A DNA stretch of 52,759 nucleotides, taken from contig CALSLT010000036.1 in NCBI GenBank assembly GCA_943787265.1, positions 1 to 52,759 on the forward strand. The letters run 5' to 3'. The notes beneath the pieces are model-generated. The model was not told the origin of the DNA. It made no database searches and saw only the letters and a list, made by a program, of their open reading frames with translations. Below are positions 45,422 to 52,759 of the stretch, one piece after another. Every line of letters begins with the position of its first letter. Position 1 is the first letter of the stretch. The stretch is from an uncultured Planctomycetaceae bacterium (GTDB lineage Bacteria; Planctomycetota; Planctomycetia; Planctomycetales; Planctomycetaceae). The translations under genes and the position numbers were made by a program.

Positions 45422-48400
45422 ATGGAGATGCAGCGTTGCCGTCTTTGTGCGGTGCATTTGGTGCCGATGCCATTTTTATGTCTGATTGTTTTCCTCGGCA
45501 TTTTTGCGACTGCCCCGAACATTGCGCAGACGTCGCCGTTATCAGAAATCGTCGCTGGCGAGATTTTCGGAGAGGATGTTCTCTCTGAGAATGTGACTCT
45601 CGTTCGGAATCGAGCGGCCGGGCTGTCAGACGATCGGGCGTTTGAACTGCTGGCGAGTTGGGTACTGCCTGACTCAGCCACTTCGAGTTTTCGCTTGAGC
45701 GGCGAGTTCACTCAGACCGACCCAGCCCCCATTTCTGATGACATGGCGGAGGCCGGAGATTTCGAAAGTCAGGTGGTCTCACCGGTGTTTGATCTGCTGA
45801 AGATTGCATCCCGTACCGGACGGCTCAAGGAACTTCGCGACCGCGTCGAGGCGATTTCACAGGCGGTTCCACAGGCGACGGATGATCTGCAGAATCGTTC
45901 ACGTGCGGCCCTGCTGATGTTACTCGGCCTGGAGATGGATGATTCTCAAGCGGCCGATAAACACTTTGACGTGCTGTTCGATCTGATGAAGAAGTCCAGA
46001 CCGACGTCGATGCACGACCAATGGCCGGAGACGCTGGTTGCTTATCGATGTGTTAAGAGTTTTCCTGGCTTTGTGGCGGTGGGAGATCTGCTCGATTCAC
46101 TGGTGACGCAGCGTGTTTTTAAGGGGATCCCAAGCGACGCCGGAGCGTGGTTCGTGCAAGTGCCTTCTCTGGCCGGGGAGTTTCGGTATCGCCAGGCATT
46201 GAAGATCAGCCTGAAGTCGCCCGCGGGCCAACTAACGGACAAGCCGTTGCCTGGTTGGATACCGATTGCCCGTGAGCGAGGTCGAACTCGCGGCCGCGGA
46301 TTTCCACGTACATCCTGGCGGTGGAACGGGCGAGAATGCTGGCACGTTGGCGGCCACGATGAAGATGTTCTTCTCTTCGAGAGTCCGTTGCGCGGGGACT
46401 TCGAGATCGAGGCCGACGTGTTGTCAGGACATGCCGTTCTGATGCTGACGGCGGAGACGATGTTTGGACCCAGGAATAAGACTCAGTGGTTATCGGGAGG
46501 GTTTCGTACGGGAACGGTTGTCGAGAAACCCGCCAAACCATTCAGCAAGACCGGGCAGTGGATCCGAGTGCGATCGGCAATCAAAGACGGCGTTGCGAGA
46601 AGCTGGATTCACGGCCGGCTCGTCAGTGAACGAGAAGTTTCAGCGAATTACGATCCGTGGGTCGGAATTCGGTGCTGGAGTCGTGCTGCCGGGATGTTTC
46701 GCGATCTGAGAGTTTCCGGAGACCCGCAGATTCCGGAAGCTGTGGAGATCTCAGGGCCGGGCTGTCGAAACGGCTGGTTTCCGTATCACGAAGACCACGT
46801 CGACGTCGCCGGAACTTCTGCACATTGGTTGTTGCCGGGCGAGGCGGCTGACGGTTCGCAGGTCGTTGGTTTGCAGCGATCGGGGATGGACGATTCGTCA
46901 GCGGAAAGTCTGCTGAGGTACTTTCGTCCGCTGATCGAAGACGGATCGATCGACTACGAATTCTTCTACCGGCCTGGCGAGATGCACGTTCATCCGACGC
47001 TCGATCGACTGGCTTTTCTGTTGGAACCAGACGGCGTGAGGCTCCACTGGGTGACTGACGGAGAATACGACCGCACCGACCTCAGTCCCGACAATTCGGT
47101 TTTGCTTGAAGGCGAACAGGCTGTCACAGGGCAACTGCCACTGAAGCCTGACGATTGGAACGCCGTCCGACTTTCGATTCTTGGCCAGACTGTCAGTCTC
47201 ACTCTAAATGACGAGCTGATTTTGCAACGTGACCTGGAATCCTCGAATTCGCGTCACTTCGGTTTATTTCACTATGCTGAAAAAACTGCCGTGCGAGTCC
47301 GCAAAGTCGTGATGCGAGGCGATTGGCCGCGAGAGCTACCACCGATTCCTGGTCAACAGTTTGCACATACTAAGGCAGATTCTCTGGACAAAGAGCTGAA
47401 AGAACTCGGGCCGGCATTCGTTCATGATTTCGGCAAAGACGGACTGTCGGAAAAGTACTTCGGAACGGGTGGGTCGTCACTCGGTCGATTTCAGTCTGGC
47501 CCCAAAGGCGTCACTCACACTCAGCGAGGCATCGGCAAGTACACTCAGTCTCAAATCACCGCCGCATTTCAGATGCACGGGGATCTTGATGTCACTGCTG
47601 ACTTCGCGGATCTCGCGCTGGCCGAAGTCAAACTTGCCAGTTGCAATCTGATGCTGACTTTCGATGGCGGATTTCAGGTCGGCCTTCGTCGGCGGTGGCA
47701 GGCGGCGGATGATCAGCGTCTGGTGCTGGCGTGGGTTTATCCTGCCAAGCCTGGAACTGAAGCCGCCAAAGCGGGAGCCGTCAGTCGCAGTTACGACAAC
47801 TTCCCAACGGAAATTCTCGGTGGCAGGTTTCGTATCGCTCGACGCGGAGACACGATCTACGTCCTGGTGGCGGAGTACGACTCGGAGCAGTTTCGTGTTC
47901 TGACATCGCGAACGATTGAGACCATCGGCAAACGCTCGGCTGAAGTGGCGCTGCGAGTTGTTTCGAACGAGTCGGCGACAACGTCCGTCACCTGGACGGG
48001 GCTTCGTCTGGCGGCCGAAGAGCTGTTCACCGTGCCTGACCCACGCAATCCGCCCAAGGCACTTCTTTACGTCATGAACGCTGACGGCTCGAACCTTCGA
48101 CAGCTCACCAGGCCAATTCCCAGCGCGGAGGGGATGTCGCATGCGTCTCCCGACTGGTCTCCGACCGGTGAATTGATCGCGTTTGATGCGTGGAGTGGCC
48201 GAGCTGAGACTTCGCACACATTCACGATCAAGCCAGACGGAACCGGCTTGAAAGATCTTGGCGTTGCGGCAATGCCGACTTTCTCGGCCGACGGAAAACG
48301 TCTGGCGTTTACCTGGGTGTTCAACGGGCAGGCGACGATGAATCTCGAAGGCGAAGACCGAAAGATTATCGCGGGCGACGGCTGGGGAGCGCAATGGTCA

Positions 48401-48931
48401 CCAAACGGAAAATGGATCGCTTATGAATCAAGCGGTCGAGTCGATGGGCAATACTCGTCGAACGTCACCATCGTTGATGTGAAGACCAAAGTGAAACGCG
48501 TTCTGCTGCAGGGAATGCAGGCGAGCCGCTACTCGCAGATTTACTGGAATATGGAATGGGCACCGGACAGTCGACAGATCGTTTTCAAAGGGCGGTTGAG
48601 AGACGGAACTTACGAAACCTGTACGACGTCAACCGAAGGTTCGTCAAAGAGTTTTAAGGTGTTGACCCAACTGTCGGTCGGCACGGACTTCGGTTGGCAT
48701 CCTGACGGCAGGAGTATTCTGATGTCGTTGAACTCGGCCGAGCATTCAGGAAACCGAATCTTCAATTACGACCTGACTACTGACGAAATATCGCTGCTTG
48801 AGACCCAACCGATGACGCAGCACAACAACCACGCCGTCTGGTCTCCGGACGGGAAACTGATTCTGTTCAGCAGCCGTCGACCACCAGTGCCAACTCTCTG
48901 GCGACAGGATGTTTCGCAAGCAACGCGTTGA
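45422..48931 (+). CDS. large exported PD40 beta-propeller protein (DUF1583-like)
   Basis: A 1,169-residue protein with a signal sequence (MEMQRCRLCAVHLVPMPFLC continuing to APNIAQTS). The middle holds two jelly-roll/LamG-like modules (with FEIEADVLSGHAVLM, RVRSAIKDGVARSWIHGRL, and again DWNAVRLSILGQTVSLTLND) that fit planctomycete DUF1581/DUF1583 domains. The C-terminal 300 residues form TolB-like PD40 blades: YVMNADGSNLRQL, DWSPTGELIAFDAW, TFSADGKRLAF, QWSPNGKWIAYES, EWAPDSRQIVFKG and VWSPDGKLILFSSRR. No catalytic motif is seen; carbohydrate or protein binding is likely. ATG 45422 has GGAG seven bases upstream. It diverges from the broken kinase gene. Confidence 0.8.
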   Translation: MEMQRCRLCAVHLVPMPFLCLIVFLGIFATAPNIAQTSPLSEIVAGEIFGEDVLSENVTLVRNRAAGLSDDRAFELLASWVLPDSATSSFRLSGEFTQTDPAPISDDMAEAGDFESQVVSPVFDLLKIASRTGRLKELRDRVEAISQAVPQATDDLQNRSRAALLMLLGLEMDDSQAADKHFDVLFDLMKKSRPTSMHDQWPETLVAYRCVKSFPGFVAVGDLLDSLVTQRVFKGIPSDAGAWFVQVPSLAGEFRYRQALKISLKSPAGQLTDKPLPGWIPIARERGRTRGRGFPRTSWRWNGRECWHVGGHDEDVLLFESPLRGDFEIEADVLSGHAVLMLTAETMFGPRNKTQWLSGGFRTGTVVEKPAKPFSKTGQWIRVRSAIKDGVARSWIHGRLVSEREVSANYDPWVGIRCWSRAAGMFRDLRVSGDPQIPEAVEISGPGCRNGWFPYHEDHVDVAGTSAHWLLPGEAADGSQVVGLQRSGMDDSSAESLLRYFRPLIEDGSIDYEFFYRPGEMHVHPTLDRLAFLLEPDGVRLHWVTDGEYDRTDLSPDNSVLLEGEQAVTGQLPLKPDDWNAVRLSILGQTVSLTLNDELILQRDLESSNSRHFGLFHYAEKTAVRVRKVVMRGDWPRELPPIPGQQFAHTKADSLDKELKELGPAFVHDFGKDGLSEKYFGTGGSSLGRFQSGPKGVTHTQRGIGKYTQSQITAAFQMHGDLDVTADFADLALAEVKLASCNLMLTFDGGFQVGLRRRWQAADDQRLVLAWVYPAKPGTEAAKAGAVSRSYDNFPTEILGGRFRIARRGDTIYVLVAEYDSEQFRVLTSRTIETIGKRSAEVALRVVSNESATTSVTWTGLRLAAEELFTVPDPRNPPKALLYVMNADGSNLRQLTRPIPSAEGMSHASPDWSPTGELIAFDAWSGRAETSHTFTIKPDGTGLKDLGVAAMPTFSADGKRLAFTWVFNGQATMNLEGEDRKIIAGDGWGAQWSPNGKWIAYESSGRVDGQYSSNVTIVDVKTKVKRVLLQGMQASRYSQIYWNMEWAPDSRQIVFKGRLRDGTYETCTTSTEGSSKSFKVLTQLSVGTDFGWHPDGRSILMSLNSAEHSGNRIFNYDLTTDEISLLETQPMTQHNNHAVWSPDGKLILFSSRRPPVPTLWRQDVSQATR

Positions 48932-49003
48932 GAAGCAAACCGACTGCGCCAAAGAGCGGCTCGCAGTCTCCTAAAACGTCGTTGGTAGACGTCGTCGAAT
49001 TGC

Positions 49004-50326
49004 TCATCGGCCGTTTGGCACGAACTTGAGAAGTTGCTGACCTTCGGCCGGGAACGAATCCAGTGCCTTCTGTAGTTTCTGGCGTGCGGCGCGGGCTTCA
49101 GCAGTCGCAGAACCGGTCAGGTCGTTTTTTTCTTTGACGTCGTTTGCGACGTCGAAGAACGTGCCGTCGCGGTAAAGCTTCCAGCGTTTGTCACGGACAA
49201 ACTGCTTCGCTGGAGTACGCTCGGGGCGAGGGCAGTAGAAGCAGTGCATCCATTCTCGTGGGCTTCCGGACTCGCCTCGAAGTTGCGGGGCGAAGGACTG
49301 GCCGTCGATGTTTGTTGGGATTTCGATTCCGCTTGTGTCGAGGCATGTCGGAAGGAAGTCCGAGAAGTCGACGAGTTCTTCATAGACGCTGCCTTCCGCG
49401 ATTGTGCCTGGTTGTAAGGCGACCATTGGGACTCGAGTTCCGGCGTCGGTCGTTTTGCCTTTTCCGCCCTTGATCTCAACTCCGTTGAGTGTTGAGTTGA
49501 TGGCGACGTTCGTGCCGTTGTCTCCGCAGAACATGATGAGCGTGTTTTCGGCGATGCCCAGCTTCTGAGTTTTTGCGACGACCTTGCCGATCAGCTTGTC
49601 CATATACGCAACCATGTCCTCGAAGTTGCGTTGTTTGTTTTTGCTCTTGAGTGACTCGCTGTCGGGCGTCGGATCAAACGGATTGTGGACAAGGATCATC
49701 GGGTAGTAGATCAGGAACGGATTGGACTTTTCCTTCTCCATGAAATCCAGGACGTAATCGTTGACGACGTCTGGGCCGTACGCCGTCTTCTTGCTGAACT
49801 GTTTGTTGTCGCCGTCGACGTTGAGCAGCGGCTGCCAGAAGCGTGAGCCCAGCTTGTCGACCTGCCAAAGGCAGTGATTGTCGAAGCCGGTCTGGTCTGG
49901 CCATGAACCTTTGAGACGGAACTGCTCTTTGTAATGTTCCGCGCCGAGCAGTTGCCATTTTCCGGCAACCAATGTCTTGTAGCCAGCTTCTTTGAAGTAG
50001 TGCCCGATCGTTTTCTGATCGCTGTTGAGAACCGAGAACCCTGAGTAATTCCGAACGTTCGAGATTCCCGTCATGATTTTGACGCGACTCGGAGTGCACA
50101 GCGGCTGCGAATAGCAATGCGTAAACAGCATCCCGTCCTTCGCCATCCGGTCGATATTTGGAGTGCTGTACTGCTTACTCCCGTAGCAGCCGAAGCATTC
50201 GTAACCGACGTCGTCCGCCATGATCAGAATGATGTTCGTCTTTTTCGCCGCGGCTTCGGCGCAGCACGGCTGAAAAATCGGAATTGCAAACGCGGTAAGC
50301 ATGAGCAACAAGGTCGAGATTCGCAT
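49004..50326 (-). CDS. exported sulfatase with canonical CTPSR motif
   Basis: A third sulfatase, 440 residues, with signal peptide MRISTLLLMLTAFAIPIFQP (cut near AEAAA). Metal site MADDVGYECFGCYG, formylglycine site CTPSR in SQPLCTPSRVKIMTG (fully canonical CxPSR), second metal site FCGDNGTNV with Asp-Asn rather than Asp-His, and GKGKTTDAGTRVP, typical of the family. ATG 50326 has AAGGA six bases upstream; the frame back to 50344 is not needed. It lies convergent with the PD40 gene and is divergent from the hydroxylase gene. Confidence 0.92.
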   Translation of the reverse strand: MRISTLLLMLTAFAIPIFQPCCAEAAAKKTNIILIMADDVGYECFGCYGSKQYSTPNIDRMAKDGMLFTHCYSQPLCTPSRVKIMTGISNVRNYSGFSVLNSDQKTIGHYFKEAGYKTLVAGKWQLLGAEHYKEQFRLKGSWPDQTGFDNHCLWQVDKLGSRFWQPLLNVDGDNKQFSKKTAYGPDVVNDYVLDFMEKEKSNPFLIYYPMILVHNPFDPTPDSESLKSKNKQRNFEDMVAYMDKLIGKVVAKTQKLGIAENTLIMFCGDNGTNVAINSTLNGVEIKGGKGKTTDAGTRVPMVALQPGTIAEGSVYEELVDFSDFLPTCLDTSGIEIPTNIDGQSFAPQLRGESGSPREWMHCFYCPRPERTPAKQFVRDKRWKLYRDGTFFDVANDVKEKNDLTGSATAEARAARQKLQKALDSFPAEGQQLLKFVPNGR

Positions 50327-50457
50327 GGTGGTTCCTTGATTCAATCGAATGGCAGATTCAGTCTATCAACCTCAGACTGAGTGGCACAGATAGAGGTTTG
50401 GTTCGTCTGATACCCATGCTGGTACTGCAATCAAGCGAAGTGCACAATCCAATTACG

Positions 50458-50474
50458 CACTGGCCAAGCCAGTG
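50458..50474. repeat. CACTGGCcaaGCCAGTG palindromic repeat
   Basis: CACTGGC (50458-50464), CAA, GCCAGTG (50468-50474), followed by GCACCC, is a perfect palindrome. The word CACTGGC-AAA/CAA-GCCAGTGGCACC is, from memory, a frequent intergenic element in planctomycetes; a degenerate piece (ACCCATGCTGGTACTGC) lies just before it. Copy number cannot be counted here. Confidence 0.5.
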
Positions 50475-50500
50475 GCACCCTAAACTCTCGGAGCCGAGTT

Positions 50501-51076
50501 ATGTTTCTGGACTCAAACGAGTTCCCAATCGCGAAAATGCTTGAAGAAAACTGGGAAGTGATTCGAGACGAATACATTGCGTTGCCGCCCGATGTTTTCG
50601 ACCCATGGGTTCAGCGCAGCATGCACGGAGAGGGGTGGAGCGTTTACGGATTGTTTGCGGGTGGGCATCCAATTCCAGGTGGGTGTGCCCATTGCCCTCG
50701 AACTGCGGAGATCCTTACCCAACTTGATGGTGTTGGGTTGGCCGGATTTTCTCGCATGGCTCCTGGTACACACATCGCTCCCCACTCCGGCTGGGCCGAA
50801 AACGAATACCGATTGCACTTGGGGTTAGTTGTACCCGATCGCTGCCGTCTACGCGTTGCCAGTGAAACGTGCGCATGGCGAGAGGGCGAATGCCTTATCT
50901 TCGACGATACGGTCGAACACGAAGCGTGGAACGATTCATCTTCGATTCGTGGAAATCTAATGGTCGATTTCCTGCGGCCAGGCATGGCGGAGTTTTCGAC
51001 GCAAGTTCCAGACGACGTCCGTGAGTACACCGAGCGCCTATTCGGTGGCCACATCCCGGATGCCAGGTCGAACTGA
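50501..51076 (+). CDS. aspartyl/asparaginyl beta-hydroxylase-like protein
   Basis: A 191-residue Fe(II)/2-oxoglutarate-dependent oxygenase fold of the Asp/Asn beta-hydroxylase family. The metal histidines are likely those in IAPHSGWAENEYRLHLGL and DDTVEHEAWNDS, and the Arg in RGNLMVDFLRP would bind 2-oxoglutarate. The family includes LPS- and peptide-modifying hydroxylases, so the substrate cannot be told. It starts at ATG 50501 behind CGGAG. A terminator follows and no operon partner is seen. Confidence 0.82.
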   Translation: MFLDSNEFPIAKMLEENWEVIRDEYIALPPDVFDPWVQRSMHGEGWSVYGLFAGGHPIPGGCAHCPRTAEILTQLDGVGLAGFSRMAPGTHIAPHSGWAENEYRLHLGLVVPDRCRLRVASETCAWREGECLIFDDTVEHEAWNDSSSIRGNLMVDFLRPGMAEFSTQVPDDVREYTERLFGGHIPDARSN

Positions 51077-51077
51077 T

Positions 51078-51104
51078 CGGCAGATAACATCTGTCGCTTT
51101 TTTT
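51078..51104 (+). terminator. rho-independent terminator
   Basis: CGGCAGAT (51078-51085), loop AAC and ATCTGTCG (51089-51096, one G-U) followed by CTTTTTTT. Confidence 0.85.
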
Positions 51105-51240
51105 GAGTCGAGCTGGCCGTACGCGGAAACGGTATTTGGAATCAGTGAGTGTTTAAGACCGAATCCTATGCGGCTATGCTCCGGCGATTCAGTTCTTGCC
51201 TCGATTGGGGTGATGCTTAATCGCCTGGAGCAGTGTTACT

Positions 51241-52359
51241 TTGTCGCATTTTGAGTTTGAACTTGAGCATACTGATTCCGGGTCGTTGGCGCGGGCCGGG
51301 ATCTGGACGACTCCGCATGGGGCGGTGGAGACTCCGTGCTTTATGCCGGTCGGGACGCTGGCTTCGGTGAAGGGGCTGACTCCGGGGCAGTTGCGGCAGG
51401 TCGGGGTGCAGAAAGTCCTGGCGAATACCTATCACCTGGCACTGAGGCCGGGGCCGGAAGTTGTGGCGGACTTGGGCGGGCTGCATGGCTTCATGAGTTG
51501 GGACGGGCCGATCCTGACTGACAGCGGCGGCTTTCAGGTTTTCAGTCTCGCAAAATTGCGGAAGCTCGACGAAAACGGTGTGAAGTTTCGGTCGCACCTG
51601 GATGGCAGCCTGCTCAAATTGACTCCCGAAAGCGCGATGCGGATCCAGGAGCAGCTCGGTGCCGACTGTATTATGTGTCTTGATGAGTGCCCTCCAGCCG
51701 ACGCTCCGCGCGAGCAGATGCTGGCGGCGGTCGACCTGACGACTCGGTGGGCGAGACGCTGTCGGGACGCTCATCAGCGAGACGATCAGGCGTTGTTCGG
51801 CATCGTGCAGGGCGGGATCGATCGTGAAATGCGCGAGCGATCTGCTGAGGCATTGCTGCCGATCGACTTTCCAGGCTACGCAGTCGGTGGCCTGAGTGTC
51901 GGGGAAGCACCGCCTCAGATGTACGAAACGCTGGATTTCACGGTGCCGATCCTGCCGGAGGACCGTCCTCGCTATTTGATGGGTGTTGGCACGCCGACGG
52001 ACCTGATCGAGGGAGTTTCGCGGGGGATCGACCTGTTTGACTGTGTGATGCCGACTCGAAATGGGCGTAACGCTCTGGCATTTACGAGTCTCGGTAAGCT
52101 CCGAATTCGTAACGAGCAGTTCAAACTTGATGAATCGCCGCTTGATCCCGAGTGCGAGTGCCCGACCTGCACGCAGTTTACGAGAGCCTACTTGCGGCAT
52201 CTGTTCATGGTGAAGGAGATGCTGGGGCCGATTTTGCTCTCGTGGCATAACATCGCATTTTACCAGAAGTTAATGCGAGACATGCGGCAGGCAATTCGTG
52301 AGGATCGCGGAGCTGAGTTTCGATCCGTTCAACTTGCCCGGTGGAATGCGTCTTCCTAA
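51241..52359 (+). CDS. tgt: queuine/preQ1 tRNA-guanine transglycosylase
   Basis: This enzyme exchanges guanine 34 of tRNAs for Asp, Asn, His and Tyr with preQ1 in queuosine formation. It has 372 residues, TIM barrel. Visible: nucleophile-side motif LTDSGGFQVFS, FGIVQGGIDREMRERSA, GGLSVGE, the catalytic Asp in GIDLFDCVMPTRNGR, and the zinc site CECPTC...H near 305-335. The start is TTG 51241, with GGAG about ten bases upstream. It is followed by yajC, the usual tgt-yajC-secD order of many bacteria. Confidence 0.95.
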   Translation: MSHFEFELEHTDSGSLARAGIWTTPHGAVETPCFMPVGTLASVKGLTPGQLRQVGVQKVLANTYHLALRPGPEVVADLGGLHGFMSWDGPILTDSGGFQVFSLAKLRKLDENGVKFRSHLDGSLLKLTPESAMRIQEQLGADCIMCLDECPPADAPREQMLAAVDLTTRWARRCRDAHQRDDQALFGIVQGGIDREMRERSAEALLPIDFPGYAVGGLSVGEAPPQMYETLDFTVPILPEDRPRYLMGVGTPTDLIEGVSRGIDLFDCVMPTRNGRNALAFTSLGKLRIRNEQFKLDESPLDPECECPTCTQFTRAYLRHLFMVKEMLGPILLSWHNIAFYQKLMRDMRQAIREDRGAEFRSVQLARWNASS

Positions 52360-52583
52360 GATACCGCCCTTCTTTTCGGCAGGTCTGGCGGTAAGTCGTG
52401 TTCAGAATAGAGGTTTTGTCATTCTGAGTGTCGCTTGTCCGGGCTGGTTCGAATTCAGATTCGAACATTTTTACAGCGAGATGCCTGCCACCCCTGTCTG
52501 TTGCGAGCGAGTTCTGTGCGGATTGTCCGTCGATGGTCGTCCGAATTGATCGCTCGCGATGGCCCATTGAGAAAACGACGTCG

Positions 52584-52759
52584 ATGAATTCCTGGCTGAA
52601 CTTTGCTTTCCTGCTTGCAGAAGACGGTGCCCCTCCTGCGGACGCACCGAATATGTGGGGAGGACTTTTACCACCGATGATTCTGATCGGTGTCTTTTAC
52701 ATATTTATGGTGGCTCGTCCTCAAGCTGCTGAGCAGCGAAAACGCAAAGCGGTTCTGGA
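52584..52759 (+). CDS. yajC: YajC preprotein translocase subunit (partial, runs off right edge)
   Basis: ATG 52584 opens a frame that continues past the window. The 58 visible residues have an N-terminal region with LLAEDGAPPADAP, one membrane helix (about 27-44, PPMILIGVFYIFMVARP) and the start of the basic QAAEQRKRKA region. The pattern of helix, then RPQ and a Lys/Arg-rich segment is the YajC signature. YajC forms an accessory complex with SecD and SecF; the position after tgt supports the call. The GGxLLPP before the helix is longer than in E. coli. secD would be expected just outside the window. Confidence 0.88.
   Translation, partial: MNSWLNFAFLLAEDGAPPADAPNMWGGLLPPMILIGVFYIFMVARPQAAEQRKRKAVL

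Noticed and set aside
51217..52248. 343-residue open frame on the minus strand opposite tgt
   Set aside because: Shadow of tgt; no ribosome binding site or family.

Overview
The window looks like a stretch of chromosome from a planctomycete, probably of the Planctomycetales. The evidence is three sulfatases, a LamG/DUF1549/DUF1553 surface protein, a DUF1583-like beta-propeller protein, Ser/Thr kinases with DWG or DFG loops, very large TPR proteins, an A2-type cytochrome oxidase cluster, and GTG/TTG starts preceded by GGAG. GC is moderate and no plasmid, phage, IS, CRISPR or tRNA was seen. The species is not determined.

Region 1 (1-11.4 kb, + strand) is a respiratory block: di-heme cytochrome c, coxB, coxA, ctaA (heme A synthase), ctaB (heme O synthase), coxC, a subunit IV-like protein and a terminator. 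It is followed by an ABC ATPase/permease pair, a Sco1-type copper chaperone, a DUF420 membrane protein and a small CxxC protein. These build, metallate and feed a caa3-like oxidase. Subunit I has the YSHPAVY signature of A2-type enzymes.

Region 2 (11.4-17.3 kb) holds a phosphofructokinase of the PPi type (+), then a minus-strand nrdA-nrdB operon for a class I ribonucleotide reductase. NrdB has Phe where the radical Tyr normally sits and Glu at the first metal ligand, which is class Ic. A cobalamin riboswitch lies in the nrdA leader, so B12 supply probably turns this B12-independent enzyme down.

Region 3 (17.3-30.0 kb, - strand) holds two secreted TPR proteins, one of about 1,988 residues, and then the most interesting locus. 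It is a three-gene operon in signal-flow order: a hybrid histidine kinase whose membrane sensor matches the plant ethylene receptor pocket residue by residue, a free-standing HPt protein, and a single polypeptide joining a Ser/Thr kinase, a response-regulator receiver and a PP2C/SpoIIE phosphatase. It reads as a His-Asp phosphorelay wired straight into Ser/Thr phosphorylation and dephosphorylation.

Region 4 (30.3-41.6 kb) has glutamate decarboxylase, a VOC-fold protein and a ZIP-like membrane protein. A glycan-oriented cluster follows: sialidase, LamG-DUF1549-DUF1553 protein and two sulfatases, with a 17-bp inverted repeat in the divergent promoter.

Region 5 (41.8-52.8 kb) has thioredoxin-type arsenate reductase, a eukaryote-like glutamine synthetase (GSII) with a textbook sigma-54 promoter and a roughly 410-nt leader, a Ser/Thr kinase broken by a one-base frameshift in a 5-G run, a large PD40 propeller protein, a third sulfatase, an Asp/Asn beta-hydroxylase-like protein, tgt, and the start of yajC at the right edge.
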